From positions 38,013 through 102,012 of the forward strand of contig CAZHCA010000014.1 of NCBI GenBank assembly GCA_964530825.1: DNA of 64,000 nt, read 5' to 3'. The DNA comes from CAZHCA01 sp964530825. Lineage in GTDB: Bacteria > Bacteroidota > Bacteroidia > Chitinophagales > Saprospiraceae. Numbering within the stretch: position 1 is the first letter of the stretch; every line of letters begins with the position of its first letter. A program made the position numbers and the translations under genes. The notes under the pieces were generated by a model. The model made no database searches and was not told where the DNA came from. It saw only the letters and a program-made list of their open reading frames with translations. Shown one piece after another: positions 29,090-37,972 of this stretch.

Positions 29090-30181
29090 CTAATTAAGCA
29101 GCGTTGCCTCTAAATACACAGCCTGGTGGTCGCTGAATCTGAAGTCTTGGTGCAAGGTCTTCACCTGCTTTACCCGAAGGTTAGGGGACAACAGGTAGAA
29201 GTCCAGGATGGTCACGAAGGTTTCGCCGGCAACGTAGGGCGCCTGCACGCTCCGGTTGGTCGGATTCACCGGATCGTAAATCCACTGCCATTCCGGGGGT
29301 AAAAACGCGGGATCGATATTCCGGGCCTCGTAACCGCCCTCGTACCCTTTGAACATAAACCCATCGGCCTTGAAGTAGGGCGGGCACTGGTTCCAGTCAC
29401 CACCAGCTACCACGTAATTGCCGTTCACCTGATACTCCCGGAGTACAAAGGTTTTGAGGTATTCCATCTGCAGTGCTTTGATGGAACCGTCGTCAAAGGC
29501 CGAGTTATGTACGTTGATAACTACCAATTCCTTGCCGTTAGAAAGCGGGTAGCGTTGTACGGCCAAACAGCGATCCAGCTGAAAGATACGCGTAGGCCAG
29601 CCGTACTCTCCTGGTAATTGGTGGCGCTCGGTAACACTGGGCTGATACCGGCTATAGGTGGCCAGACCACTCTTTACCTCCCCCAATGTTTCCCAGGGTT
29701 GCAGCAGCGGCAAAGGCACCCAAGGCGCCTGATAGTTGGGGGCAAAACCAGCGTAAAAATTGGGAACCTGCTCCCCGATTTGCTCGTACTGATTTTGGTA
29801 ATAAGAACGCTTAGCTTTCCAGTCGATTTCTTGCAAGAGCAAGAAGTCGACTTCTACATTTGCAGCCTGGGTCAGGATACCACCCAGATTTTTCTCGGAT
29901 AAATCTTGGGGCGGAATTACCATGCGCCCACCATCGGTCAGAAAACCCCTGCCGTCGAAGAAAAAAGTACACTCGGCCCCGAGCCCAGCGTAGCCGATAT
30001 TCCAGATCAGAAAACGCAAAAGGCTATCGGGTACGGGCCTGGCCTCGATACTTCGCTCCCCCTCAAGTGGCATCGTCTTAGGAGGATGCCAGTCGTGATA
30101 GGTCCCGAAGGCCAGCACGCCCACTACATATACGAGCATGAGGATCAACAGCGCCCCAAACAATCGAAAGAGGATTTTCAT
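29090..30181 (-). CDS. Endonuclease/exonuclease/phosphatase family protein, membrane-anchored
   Basis: A 363-residue protein with one N-terminal membrane helix (about 4-25), leaving the rest in the periplasm. It carries the EEP metallo-phosphodiesterase signatures: LRFLIWNIGYAGL, LLLQEID with the metal-binding Glu, VINVHNSAFDD, VAGGDWNQ and the terminal FSDHQAV with the catalytic Asp-His. Members cleave phosphodiesters in nucleic acids, lipids or inositol phosphates; periplasmic Bacteroidota examples have unknown substrates. The ATG is 10 bp behind the dapB stop, so the two are probably co-transcribed. Confidence 0.87.
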   Translation of the reverse strand: MKILFRLFGALLILMLVYVVGVLAFGTYHDWHPPKTMPLEGERSIEARPVPDSLLRFLIWNIGYAGLGAECTFFFDGRGFLTDGGRMVIPPQDLSEKNLGGILTQAANVEVDFLLLQEIDWKAKRSYYQNQYEQIGEQVPNFYAGFAPNYQAPWVPLPLLQPWETLGEVKSGLATYSRYQPSVTERHQLPGEYGWPTRIFQLDRCLAVQRYPLSNGKELVVINVHNSAFDDGSIKALQMEYLKTFVLREYQVNGNYVVAGGDWNQCPPYFKADGFMFKGYEGGYEARNIDPAFLPPEWQWIYDPVNPTNRSVQAPYVAGETFVTILDFYLLSPNLRVKQVKTLHQDFRFSDHQAVYLEATLLN

Positions 30182-30191
30182 GAGGGTATTT

Positions 30192-30908
30192 TTACAGATC
30201 CAACAGATCAGCCATTCCGAATACGCCTTGTTTTCCTATCAGCCACTCGGCCGCCATCAGCGCACCCGCTGCGAAGCCCTCACGCGAGTAGGCTTCATGG
30301 CGGATCAAAATCCGGTCTACCGAAGAGGTATACATCACCTCATGCGTGCCGGGCGTTTCGGCAATACGATCGGAAACAATACCCACCTCATCAGGCTGCG
30401 CAGCTTTTTGATTGATCCAACTGTTTTTGCTTTCCAACTCCTCAATCAACCCCTGAGCCAAAGTGATGGCCGTCCCGCTGGGCGCATCTACCTTGTGAAT
30501 ATGATGAATCTCAGCCACCGAAACTTCGTACTGCGGCTGTCGATTCATGATGCGAGCTAAATGGCGATTGAGTGCAAACAGAATATTGACGCCCACACTG
30601 TAGTTGGAAGCATAAAAAAATGCGCCACCTTTTTCCTTGCACAGGGATGTGACCTCTTCCATGCGGTCCAACCATCCGGTGGTTCCCGAAACGACAGGGG
30701 TGCCGTGCTTGAGACAGAAATGGATATTATCGTACCCCGTTTCGGGGGTGCTGAACTCGATAGCTACATCGGCCCGCCCTAAATTTTGGGGAGTCAGATC
30801 ACCAGTATTGTCGGCATCGACTTTTAACACGACATCGTGTCCCTTCGCAACGGCTTGCATTTCAATAGCTTTGCCCATTTTTCCGTATCCGAGTAATGCA
30901 ATTTTCAT
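30192..30908 (-). CDS. dapB: 4-hydroxy-tetrahydrodipicolinate reductase
   Basis: A 238-residue oxidoreductase of the diaminopimelate/lysine pathway. The nucleotide-binding N-terminus (IALLGYGKMGKAIE) has the Gly-rich loop, IEFSTPE follows, and the substrate-binding signature EIHHIHKVDAPSGTAITLA holds the catalytic His and Lys. It is slightly shorter than E. coli DapB (273 residues), as is common in Bacteroidota. It begins a minus-strand pair with the EEP phosphatase gene. A conserved motif and a hairpin-plus-T-run end 43 bp upstream of its ATG. Confidence 0.94.
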   Translation of the reverse strand: MKIALLGYGKMGKAIEMQAVAKGHDVVLKVDADNTGDLTPQNLGRADVAIEFSTPETGYDNIHFCLKHGTPVVSGTTGWLDRMEEVTSLCKEKGGAFFYASNYSVGVNILFALNRHLARIMNRQPQYEVSVAEIHHIHKVDAPSGTAITLAQGLIEELESKNSWINQKAAQPDEVGIVSDRIAETPGTHEVMYTSSVDRILIRHEAYSREGFAAGALMAAEWLIGKQGVFGMADLLDL

Positions 30909-30950
30909 AAAAAACGCTTGGCTTTTGTGACTTCGATCACATTATCCGTC

Positions 30951-31011
30951 AAAAGGGGGAATGAAACAAACAAAATGCCCCCAACCTGCTGATTATAATC
31001 CCATACGACTC
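30951..31011 (-). terminator. Motif-terminator unit 4, upstream of dapB
   Basis: Fourth copy of the motif (30990-31011, ATGGGATTATAATCA on the minus strand), then a hairpin with GGGGG and CCCCC arms around a 17- to 18-nt AT-rich loop, then TTTT. It lies about 143 bp behind the mutS stop on the same strand. Just upstream is a 13-bp palindrome, GGCACC-A-GGTGCC (31048-31060). Confidence 0.6.
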
Positions 31012-31106
31012 CATGGATTGATTTTAGAAGCAAACTCCATTTTTAGTGGCACCTGGTGCCTCCCAAACAACCAATGTCTTTCTACAACCCCCTTACTATG
31101 AGGATG

Positions 31107-31133
31107 CCCTCCGATCAGTTTTCGATCGGGGGG
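31107..31133. terminator. Hairpin downstream of mutS
   Basis: A 10-bp stem (CCCTCCGATC with GATCGGGGGG, one G-T pair) and a 7-nt loop lie 20 bp after the mutS stop. No clear T-run follows on the minus strand; on the plus strand the tail is TTCTCT. It may protect the 3' end or end transcription weakly. Confidence 0.45.
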
Positions 31134-31153
31134 TTCTCTATTGAAGTCCACCT

Positions 31154-33787
31154 TTACTCTTCCAATACCTTTTTTAATTCTTGTAGCTTTAGCATGCACT
31201 CGATGGGCGTCATGGTATTCAATTGCACTTCTTGCAGTAAGGCCTTCAGTTTGCCGGCCAACGGATCCACCGTCTCAAAGATGCTGAGCTGGATCGGATC
31301 CGCCTGAATGTGCTGGGTTTGGGGCTTGCTGACCTGGAGGCCGGCCTGCTCGCCTGCTTCGCCAATGTGCTGTTGTTCGAGCTGTTGCAGGATCTGAACT
31401 GCCCGCTCGATGATCGTACGTGGCATACCGGCCATCTTCGCTACGTGGATTCCGAAACTATGCTGGCTGCCACCGGGGGTAAGCTTGCGCAAAAAAATCA
31501 CTTTTTGGCCCACCTCTTTGGTGGCAACGTGAAAATTCTTGACGCGTGGCAGTCTGTTGGCGAGTTCATTGAGCTCGTGGTAGTGGGTGGCGAATAAGGT
31601 TTTAGCCCTGGACTGGCCGTTATTGTGCAAGTACTCGGCAATCGACCAGGCAATGGAAATCCCGTCGTAGGTACTAGTACCACGACCAATCTCATCGAGC
31701 AGGATGAGGCTACGGTCCGAGACATTATTCAGGATACTAGCCGTTTCGTTCATCTCTACCATGAAGGTCGACTCCCCGGAGGAAATGTTATCGCTGGCAC
31801 CGACACGGGTAAAGACCTTATCAATAAGGCCTAGGCGAGCCGAATCAGCAGGAACGTAGGCGCCCATCTGGGCCATGAGACAGATGAGTGCAGTCTGCCG
31901 CAACAGGGCCGACTTTCCCGACATATTAGGCCCCGTGATCATCATAATCTGCTGTTCTTCCTGATCGAGGTACAAATCGTTGGGTACGTATTGTTCGCCC
32001 AAAGGTAATTGCTGTTCGATAACCGGGTGGCGCCCTCCTTTTATATCGATATCGAATCCTTCGTGCATCTCGGGCTTAACATACTGATGGCGCTGGGCTA
32101 TGCGGGCAAATGCAAGCAGGCAATCGAGCCGGGCAACGAGCGAGGCATTGTGCTGTACCGACTGAATGTAGTCGTGCAGCCCTTTCACCAACTGTCCATA
32201 CAAATCTTCTTCCAGAACCAGAATACGTTCTTCTGCCCCGAGAATTTTACCCTCTAAATTTTTAAGCTCTTCGGTAATATAGCGCTCAGCATTGGTGAGA
32301 GTTTGCTTGCGGGTCCATTCGGGTGGCGCCTGGTTTTTATACTTGTTCGTCACCTCCAAGTAGTATCCGAAAACGTTATTAAAACCGATTTTCAAATTGG
32401 TAATTCCGGTGCGCTGGGCTTCTGCTTGCTGGATATCCAGCAACAAGTCTTTACTGTTGCGCACGGTATTCCGTAGGTCGTCGAGCTCATCTGAAATCCC
32501 ATCCTGTATCACACCGCCTTTGGTCACCACAGCGGGCGGGTCCTCAACCACCTGCCGGGCAATGGTATCGACTAATAGCTGGCATGTATTCAATGCATCG
32601 CCTATTTTAACCAGATCGGGCTGACCACAACCGGCCAGCAAGGCCTTGACCGGGGCGATGATTTCCATAGCTCGCCGTAGTTGAACAACTTCGCGCGGAT
32701 TGATCTTTCCCAGTGGAACTTTGGAAATTAGGCGCTCCAGGTCACCGATCTGACGTATATACTGCTCCAGTTGATCCGCGATTTCGGCATTTTCCAGGAA
32801 AAAGGCGACTGTGTTGTGGCGCGCCTCAATGCCGGCTTGCTGCTTAAGGGGCAAAACAACCCATTTCTTCATCAGACGTGCCCCCATGGGAGACACCGTC
32901 TGGTCAAGGATTTTCAGCAAAGGCACGCCCGAATCATTCGGACTGTAAATCAATTCTAGGTTGCGGATGGTAAAGCGGTCGAGCCATACATAGCGGTCTG
33001 GTAAAATCCGACTAATGCTGTTGATGTGGCGCAGGTTTTTAATCTCTGTCGTTTCGAGATAATGCAGGGTAGCCCCAGCGGCAATTTGGGCCAGATCCAT
33101 CTCTTCAACGCCAAAACCTTTGAGGGATTGTACCTGGAAATGGTTCAACAGTTTCTCACGTCCAAAATCATAGGTAAATACCCAATCCTCCAGCGGATAG
33201 ATGTAGTGCTTATCACCAAAAGCTTTTTCGAAAGCTTTCTTCTGATCTTTAGGGAATACAACCTCGGATGGCCCGAATGACTGCAAGATTTTATCTGCAT
33301 AAGCTAGATCACCTTCACTCACCAGAAATTCGCCCGTAGAAATATCGAGGAAAGCGATGCCGATACGGTCCTTGGGTCCCAGGAAAACAGAAGCCAGGTA
33401 GTTGTTGGATCTGTGGTCGAGCAATTGGTCGTCGACCGCCAAGCCGGGAGTTACGATCTCGGTAACGCCCCGCTTGACGATCTTCTTTTGGGGCGAGGGT
33501 TTTTCCAGTTGCTCGCAGATCGCCACCCGGAAACCCGCTCGGACGAGGCGCGGCAGGTACAGGTCTAGTGAATGGTAAGGGAAACCCGCTAATTCTATAT
33601 CGCTACCGCCGTTATTGCGTTTGGTCTGAATAATGCCCAACACCTGCGCAGCCGTTACCGCATCTTCACCGAACGTCTCGTAAAAGTCCCCGACCCGGAA
33701 AAGCAGGATGGCGTCGGGGTGTTTTGCCTTTACTTTAAAGTATTGTTGCATAAGGGGCGTTACCTTCCCCTTCTTATTGGTCCCCAT
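31154..33787 (-). CDS. mutS: DNA mismatch repair protein MutS
   Basis: An 877-residue mismatch sensor. The N-terminal domain has the mismatch-wedging motif at F35-Y-E37 in RVGDFYETFGEDA. The connector, lever and clamp regions are complete. The ATPase has Walker A TGPNMSGKSALLRQTALI (about residue 620), the signature region SSGESTFMVEM, Walker B SLILLDEIGRGTSTYDG, and FATHYHEL. The start is ATG 33787 (MGTNKKGKVTPLM); the longer frame to 34012 lacks family similarity. A minus-strand hairpin and T-run at 33862-33888 lies between this start and the divergent ferredoxin gene. Confidence 0.95.
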   Translation of the reverse strand: MGTNKKGKVTPLMQQYFKVKAKHPDAILLFRVGDFYETFGEDAVTAAQVLGIIQTKRNNGGSDIELAGFPYHSLDLYLPRLVRAGFRVAICEQLEKPSPQKKIVKRGVTEIVTPGLAVDDQLLDHRSNNYLASVFLGPKDRIGIAFLDISTGEFLVSEGDLAYADKILQSFGPSEVVFPKDQKKAFEKAFGDKHYIYPLEDWVFTYDFGREKLLNHFQVQSLKGFGVEEMDLAQIAAGATLHYLETTEIKNLRHINSISRILPDRYVWLDRFTIRNLELIYSPNDSGVPLLKILDQTVSPMGARLMKKWVVLPLKQQAGIEARHNTVAFFLENAEIADQLEQYIRQIGDLERLISKVPLGKINPREVVQLRRAMEIIAPVKALLAGCGQPDLVKIGDALNTCQLLVDTIARQVVEDPPAVVTKGGVIQDGISDELDDLRNTVRNSKDLLLDIQQAEAQRTGITNLKIGFNNVFGYYLEVTNKYKNQAPPEWTRKQTLTNAERYITEELKNLEGKILGAEERILVLEEDLYGQLVKGLHDYIQSVQHNASLVARLDCLLAFARIAQRHQYVKPEMHEGFDIDIKGGRHPVIEQQLPLGEQYVPNDLYLDQEEQQIMMITGPNMSGKSALLRQTALICLMAQMGAYVPADSARLGLIDKVFTRVGASDNISSGESTFMVEMNETASILNNVSDRSLILLDEIGRGTSTYDGISIAWSIAEYLHNNGQSRAKTLFATHYHELNELANRLPRVKNFHVATKEVGQKVIFLRKLTPGGSQHSFGIHVAKMAGMPRTIIERAVQILQQLEQQHIGEAGEQAGLQVSKPQTQHIQADPIQLSIFETVDPLAGKLKALLQEVQLNTMTPIECMLKLQELKKVLEE

Positions 33788-33861
33788 AATCCGCGAAGTA
33801 ATTAACACATGCGCTGAAGTTATAAAAATAGAAAAGGTAATGGTAAGATGCGGTGGATGTG

Positions 33862-33888
33862 GAAAAAAAGATAGGGAGCCAGCTCCCT
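33862..33888 (-). terminator. Terminator-like hairpin upstream of mutS
   Basis: On the minus strand AGGGAGC-TG-GCTCCCT is followed by ATCTTTTTTTCC, an intrinsic-terminator layout, 75 bp before the mutS ATG. The tight two-base loop would open to four. No gene precedes it on this strand, so it could be an attenuator or the end of an unannotated short transcript. Confidence 0.45.
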
Positions 33889-34034
33889 GGAAGCTCTGCT
33901 CTGCAGCTATTGTGAGTGGAGATTCAGCCTTACCTAAATTTTGATTGGATTCCCGCCTGAAGGGATCTATATACCGTCCTGATGAGATGGCAGCACAATT
34001 GCTCGTTGTCATTGCCAGGGCTCATTTATCAGCG

Positions 34035-34065
34035 TTGAAAAAGCGGATCGGAAACCTTATTTTTG
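34035..34065 (+). promoter_or_regulatory. Promoter of the ferredoxin gene
   Basis: TTG (34035-34037), a 20-bp spacer, then TATTTTTG (34058-34065), an exact TAnnTTTG element, about 66 bp before the ferredoxin ATG. It is the cleanest two-part Bacteroidota promoter among the core genes here. Confidence 0.65.
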
Positions 34066-34131
34066 CCCTCAACAGCAAAAACACTATTACTGATCACGGT
34101 GTTATCCGTGTGAATAAAAAGTCTTTCGCTT

Positions 34132-34479
34132 ATGGCCATTATGATAACAGACGAATGCATCAACTGCGGCGCTTGCGAGCCAGAATGTCCCAACAATGCC
34201 ATCTATGAAGGTGGTGTAGAGTGGGCCATTGCCGACGGCACGGGTGTGCAGGGAGACTATAAACTGGAAGACGGCAGTTCGACCGAAGCTACCGAAAGCC
34301 ACAATCCGATCTCTGACGATTTTTATTACATTGTACCGGATAAGTGCACCGAATGTGTGGGTTTTCACGAAGAACCCCAATGTGCGGCCGTTTGTCCGGT
34401 AGACTGTTGTGTACCCGATCCGGAGCGGGAAGAAACGGAAGAACAACTACTGGCCCGTAAGGAAGCCCTACACTTGTAA
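34132..34479 (+). CDS. 2[4Fe-4S] ferredoxin
   Basis: A 115-residue soluble electron carrier. The first cluster motif is C9-x2-C12-x2-C15-x3-C19-P; the second uses C72, C75, C84 and C88-P, with extra Cys at 92 and 93. The wide spacing between C75 and C84 and the long acidic insert between clusters resemble YfhL/Alvin-type ferredoxins, which have one cluster of very low potential. The partner enzyme is unknown. It has its own promoter (34035-34065) and a strong terminator (34504-34541), so it is a single-gene unit. The ATG lies right at the first motif and is secure. Confidence 0.92.
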   Translation: MAIMITDECINCGACEPECPNNAIYEGGVEWAIADGTGVQGDYKLEDGSSTEATESHNPISDDFYYIVPDKCTECVGFHEEPQCAAVCPVDCCVPDPEREETEEQLLARKEALHL

Positions 34480-34503
34480 GGTGTTTTCCGCGCTGAAAAT
34501 ATT

Positions 34504-34541
34504 ACCGCCCTGTAGGAAATCCTGCAGGGCGGTTTCTTTTT
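34504..34541 (+). terminator. Intrinsic terminator of the ferredoxin gene
   Basis: Arms ACCGCCCTGTAGGA and TCCTGCAGGGCGGT pair over 14 bp with one G-T, and the tail is TTCTTTTT. It begins 24 bp after the stop codon. Confidence 0.88.
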
Positions 34542-34592
34542 GGCCCGATTCTGCTAAATTTAACCGTATCGCCCATACTTAAAACCTTTATC

Positions 34593-36263
34593 ATGCCAGC
34601 TGACATTGACATCGCTCGGGGAGTAAAGCCCCTGGATATCCGCAACATTGCCGGACAACTCGACATCACGGAAGACCAACTCGAGCTATACGGCCGCTAC
34701 AAAGCCAAAATTCCACTCGAACTAATCGATAAGGAAAAAAGCAAACAAAGTAAATTGATCTTAGTCACTGCCATCTCGCCAACCCCAGCCGGAGAAGGCA
34801 AAACTACCATGAGCGTCGGGTTGACGGATGGCATACGTAAGCTGGGTAAAAAGACTACGGTGGTGCTCAGGGAGCCCTCCCTCGGCCCCGTATTCGGCAT
34901 CAAAGGCGGCGCCACTGGCGGCGGCTACGCACAGGTAATCCCCATGGAGGAAATCAATCTGCACTTTACCGGCGATTTTTCGGCACTGGAAAAGGCACAC
35001 AATTTGCTGGCTGCTCTGATCGACAACAACCTGCAGAATAAAAAATTTAGCCTGGATATCGATCCGCGCACTGTACGCTGGAAGCGCGTAATGGACATGA
35101 ACGACCGCGCACTGCGAAAGATCGTGGTGGGCCTAGGGGGTACCGCCCACGGTATCCCTCGAGAGACGGGCTTCGATATCACGGCCGCCTCTGAAATTAT
35201 GGCTATCCTGTGTTTGTCCGAAAACCGGGCCGACCTGAAGCGTCGACTGGGCAACATTTTTGTAGGATTCACCCGCAATCGGGAGCCCATCTACGCCCAT
35301 GACCTCAACGCCCCGGGCGCAATGGCTACCCTTCTAAAAGACGCCATTAAGCCTAACCTGGTGCAAACTTTGGAACATACCCCAGCCATTATTCACGGTG
35401 GACCTTTTGCCAATATCGCCCAAGGCACCAATACGGTCATTGCCACGCGCACTGGGCTCTCCCTGGCCGACTACGTAGTTACGGAGGCCGGCTTCGGAGC
35501 AGACCTTGGCGCCGAAAAATTTTTCGACATCAAATGTCAGAGCGCCGGACTGAAGCCGGACGCCGTAGTCGTGGTAGCCACTATACGGGCATTAAAATAC
35601 CACGGCGGGGCCGATAAGAATAACCTTACCGAACCCAACTTGGATGCCCTGAAAAAAGGGTTTGCTAATCTCGAAAAACACTTGGAAAATGTAAAGCAAT
35701 TCGGCGTACCCGCTATAGTCGGGATCAACGCCTTTACTTCCGACACCGCGACCGAATTCCAATTGTTAGTCGAGCACTGCAAGACGCTGGGCGTACCGGT
35801 AGCCAAAGCAGAAGTGTGGGCCAAGGGAGGTGCAGGTGCCCTGGAATTGGCCGAAGCAGTCGTAGACTTGGCTGATAGCGGAAAAGCTAACTTCCGGCCC
35901 CTCTACGAATGGGCTATGCCAGTCAAGCAGAAAATCCACACCGTAGCTACCCGCATTTACGGAGCGTCCGGAGTAGGTTACAGCAACCAAGCGGAACGTG
36001 ATTTGCGACGCATTAACAAGCTAGGACTGGATGACCTGGCTATTTGCATCGCGAAAACCCCTGCCTCCCTGTCTGACGATCCCAAACTGTTGGGACGCCC
36101 CTCGGGCTTTGAACTCTGGGTACGCGAAATTGAGATTGCTGCCGGCGCCGGGTTCTTAGTACCTATCACCGGAGACATTATGCGCATGCCCGGATTGCCC
36201 AGTCGTCCGGCCGCCGAAGGGATCGACATTGACGAGGCCGGGAATATTTCAGGTTTATTTTAG
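34593..36263 (+). CDS. fhs: Formate-tetrahydrofolate ligase
   Basis: A 556-residue enzyme that makes 10-formyl-tetrahydrofolate from formate, ATP and tetrahydrofolate, feeding purine and formyl-Met synthesis. The P-loop-like motif TPAGEGKTT is at about residues 64-72, followed by LREPSLGPVFGIKGGATGGG, HGGPFANIAQGTN and the C-terminal region PGLPSRPAAEGIDID. The length equals the family norm. It is a stand-alone gene behind the ferredoxin terminator; TAAATTTA (34555-34562) is a near match to a -7 element. No folD or formyltransferase is nearby. Confidence 0.95.
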   Translation: MPADIDIARGVKPLDIRNIAGQLDITEDQLELYGRYKAKIPLELIDKEKSKQSKLILVTAISPTPAGEGKTTMSVGLTDGIRKLGKKTTVVLREPSLGPVFGIKGGATGGGYAQVIPMEEINLHFTGDFSALEKAHNLLAALIDNNLQNKKFSLDIDPRTVRWKRVMDMNDRALRKIVVGLGGTAHGIPRETGFDITAASEIMAILCLSENRADLKRRLGNIFVGFTRNREPIYAHDLNAPGAMATLLKDAIKPNLVQTLEHTPAIIHGGPFANIAQGTNTVIATRTGLSLADYVVTEAGFGADLGAEKFFDIKCQSAGLKPDAVVVVATIRALKYHGGADKNNLTEPNLDALKKGFANLEKHLENVKQFGVPAIVGINAFTSDTATEFQLLVEHCKTLGVPVAKAEVWAKGGAGALELAEAVVDLADSGKANFRPLYEWAMPVKQKIHTVATRIYGASGVGYSNQAERDLRRINKLGLDDLAICIAKTPASLSDDPKLLGRPSGFELWVREIEIAAGAGFLVPITGDIMRMPGLPSRPAAEGIDIDEAGNISGLF

Positions 36264-36469
36264 ATTATCAGGACGCGATTTACCATATCAGTTTCTTTTT
36301 TTTGATGCTGCGATAAATGCGCAAATCGCGACAATAGTAACATACTCACAAAGCAATAGCGCCATTGGAACCTAGCAGCCGAAAATCACCCCTCCGGTAA
36401 TCCCCCTACATGAAGTCAATATCTTTATCGGAATCCTAAGAAGCGAAATAATCCAACAAGGTAGACCAA

Positions 36470-37636
36470 CTAAATCCTTACCCGGCGCACAGCTTCAAAA
36501 GCGGCTACCAGTTGCTGGAAATCGTCGGCTGAGTTATACACGTGGGGCGCCACCCGAACGGCGTTGCCGCGCAGCGATACATAGACCTGCCGCTCTTGCA
36601 ACACGCCCGGTAAGGCATCGAGGTCCAGGTCGGTCCCCAGGCGTACCCCTACCAAATGGTGGGCGCGTCGGTCAGCTGGTTCTACTTGACACCCTAGGGC
36701 CTCCATTTGCTCATAGGCCTCGCTTGCGATGGCCTGGCAATACTGCTGAATATTTTCTACTCCCCATTCCAGCAGCTGCTCTAGTGCACGGGTCATCATG
36801 GGAATACGAATAAAGTTACTCTGTTCACCCACGGAGTACCTGGCGGCGCCCGGCTGATATACATTTTGGTAGTTGACCAGGTTCCGAAAGTCTTCGGCAT
36901 GCAGCCGATTAATCCAATTTTCTTCAATGGGCTTACCCTGATCAAAGGCCGGTCCGTAATAGGCAAGGCCAATGGCGTAGGGCCCAAAGAGCCATTTGTA
37001 GCTAGCTACAATAAGCGCATCAGGCTGGATGCGCTTCACATCAAAAGGCAAGGCCCCCACCGACTGGGTGCCGTCGATAATCAGCAGTGCATTGTGCTGC
37101 CGTGCCATTGCACCGATAGCTTCTAATTCAAACAAGGTACCGTCGGCCCAGTGCACGTGTCCGAGGGTAACAACCCGGGTTTTCGGATTGATCGCCCTCA
37201 GGATAGCAGCATTCCAACGTTTAGTATAGTCGTCGGGCGAATTGGGCGCCCGAACCACTCGCAATTTTGCGCCCTGCTCCTGGGCTACACGCTCCCAGAT
37301 ATAGTAGTTGCTTGGGAACTGTTCACTAGTGAGGACGATCTCGTCCCCAGCTTGCAGACCAGCGTTAAATGCGGCATTGGCCATCCCGTAAGAAACCGAG
37401 GGTATGATGGCCACCCGCTGCGGATCATCGATGTGTACCAATTGAGCAAAAGCGGCTTTGGCACGCCTCACAGGTTCAAAGAAATGTTCGCGTTTAATTT
37501 GCATCGGATTGCTCTTCAGGCCAATCAGATTATGACCTAACGTAGTTAGGCTGTGCAATTGGGGCGCCATATAGGCGCAATTAAGGTAAGCTCCGTCTTC
37601 GGGCAGGTCAAATAGGTGGCGTTGGTTGGTGAGCAT
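36470..37636 (-). CDS. Class V aminotransferase-like PLP enzyme
   Basis: A 388-residue PLP-dependent enzyme of the class V (cysteine-desulfurase/isopenicillin epimerase) group. It has SVSYGMANAAFNAGLQAGDEI for cofactor phosphate binding, IIDGTQSVGALPFDV with the PLP-pyridine Asp188, and ASYKWLFGPYAIG with Schiff-base Lys214. The Cys needed on the mobile loop of true cysteine desulfurases is not evident, so a transaminase, lyase or epimerase role is more likely. The substrate is unknown. The gene stands alone between fhs and a relic-rich gap. Confidence 0.87.
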   Translation of the reverse strand: MLTNQRHLFDLPEDGAYLNCAYMAPQLHSLTTLGHNLIGLKSNPMQIKREHFFEPVRRAKAAFAQLVHIDDPQRVAIIPSVSYGMANAAFNAGLQAGDEIVLTSEQFPSNYYIWERVAQEQGAKLRVVRAPNSPDDYTKRWNAAILRAINPKTRVVTLGHVHWADGTLFELEAIGAMARQHNALLIIDGTQSVGALPFDVKRIQPDALIVASYKWLFGPYAIGLAYYGPAFDQGKPIEENWINRLHAEDFRNLVNYQNVYQPGAARYSVGEQSNFIRIPMMTRALEQLLEWGVENIQQYCQAIASEAYEQMEALGCQVEPADRRAHHLVGVRLGTDLDLDALPGVLQERQVYVSLRGNAVRVAPHVYNSADDFQQLVAAFEAVRRVRI

Positions 37637-37759
37637 GAAATGGATTCTTTTTAAGAACTACCCCAGAGATCGGATGCTTAAAATTGATAGGCCGTTCTTA
37701 ATTATGTATCTATAATAGCGAAATTAAATTTTTAAATTATAATAACTTTGGGAAAGTTG

Positions 37760-37830
37760 CAAGAGCTGTTAGCGCTTAAGCGCTGTTAGGGCTATAGCGC
37801 TGACAGCGCTATAGCCCTAACAGCGTTTAC
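37760..37830 (+). repeat. Interspersed palindromic repeat, copy B, with 17-bp periodicity
   Basis: Bases 37760-37805 match copy A (7541-7586, minus strand) at 43 of 46 positions. The copy continues as a tandem of 17-bp units: GAGCTGTTAGCGCTTAA (37763-37779), GCGCTGTTAGGGCTATA (37780-37796), GCGCTGACAGCGCTATA (37797-37813) and a diverged fourth. Each unit is nearly self-complementary, and the third and fourth pair with the second. Confidence 0.8.
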
Positions 37831-37972
37831 TATGCTATTAACCGAAGTGCCGTTGTTAAAAAGAAACGCACACCAGAGCAGCCACCGGAACAATGGGAAG
37901 TTGTGCATCCAATCACGTATACTATGGGATGATATTACAGCCTACCAACCACGTGAAAAGCTAGACGGCATT

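Larger units (their letters stand above)
33788..34131. other. Divergent intergenic region, mutS/ferredoxin
   Basis: This 344-bp gap holds the ferredoxin promoter on the plus strand and the terminator-like hairpin on the minus strand. I see no supportable gene; the open frame that extends mutS upstream has no family similarity. Confidence 0.6.

Noticed and set aside
36272..36334. Inverted pair CGCGATTT/AAATCGCG behind fhs
   Set aside because: The 8-bp arms are about 45 bp apart with an unstructured loop and no T-run; weak evidence for a terminator.
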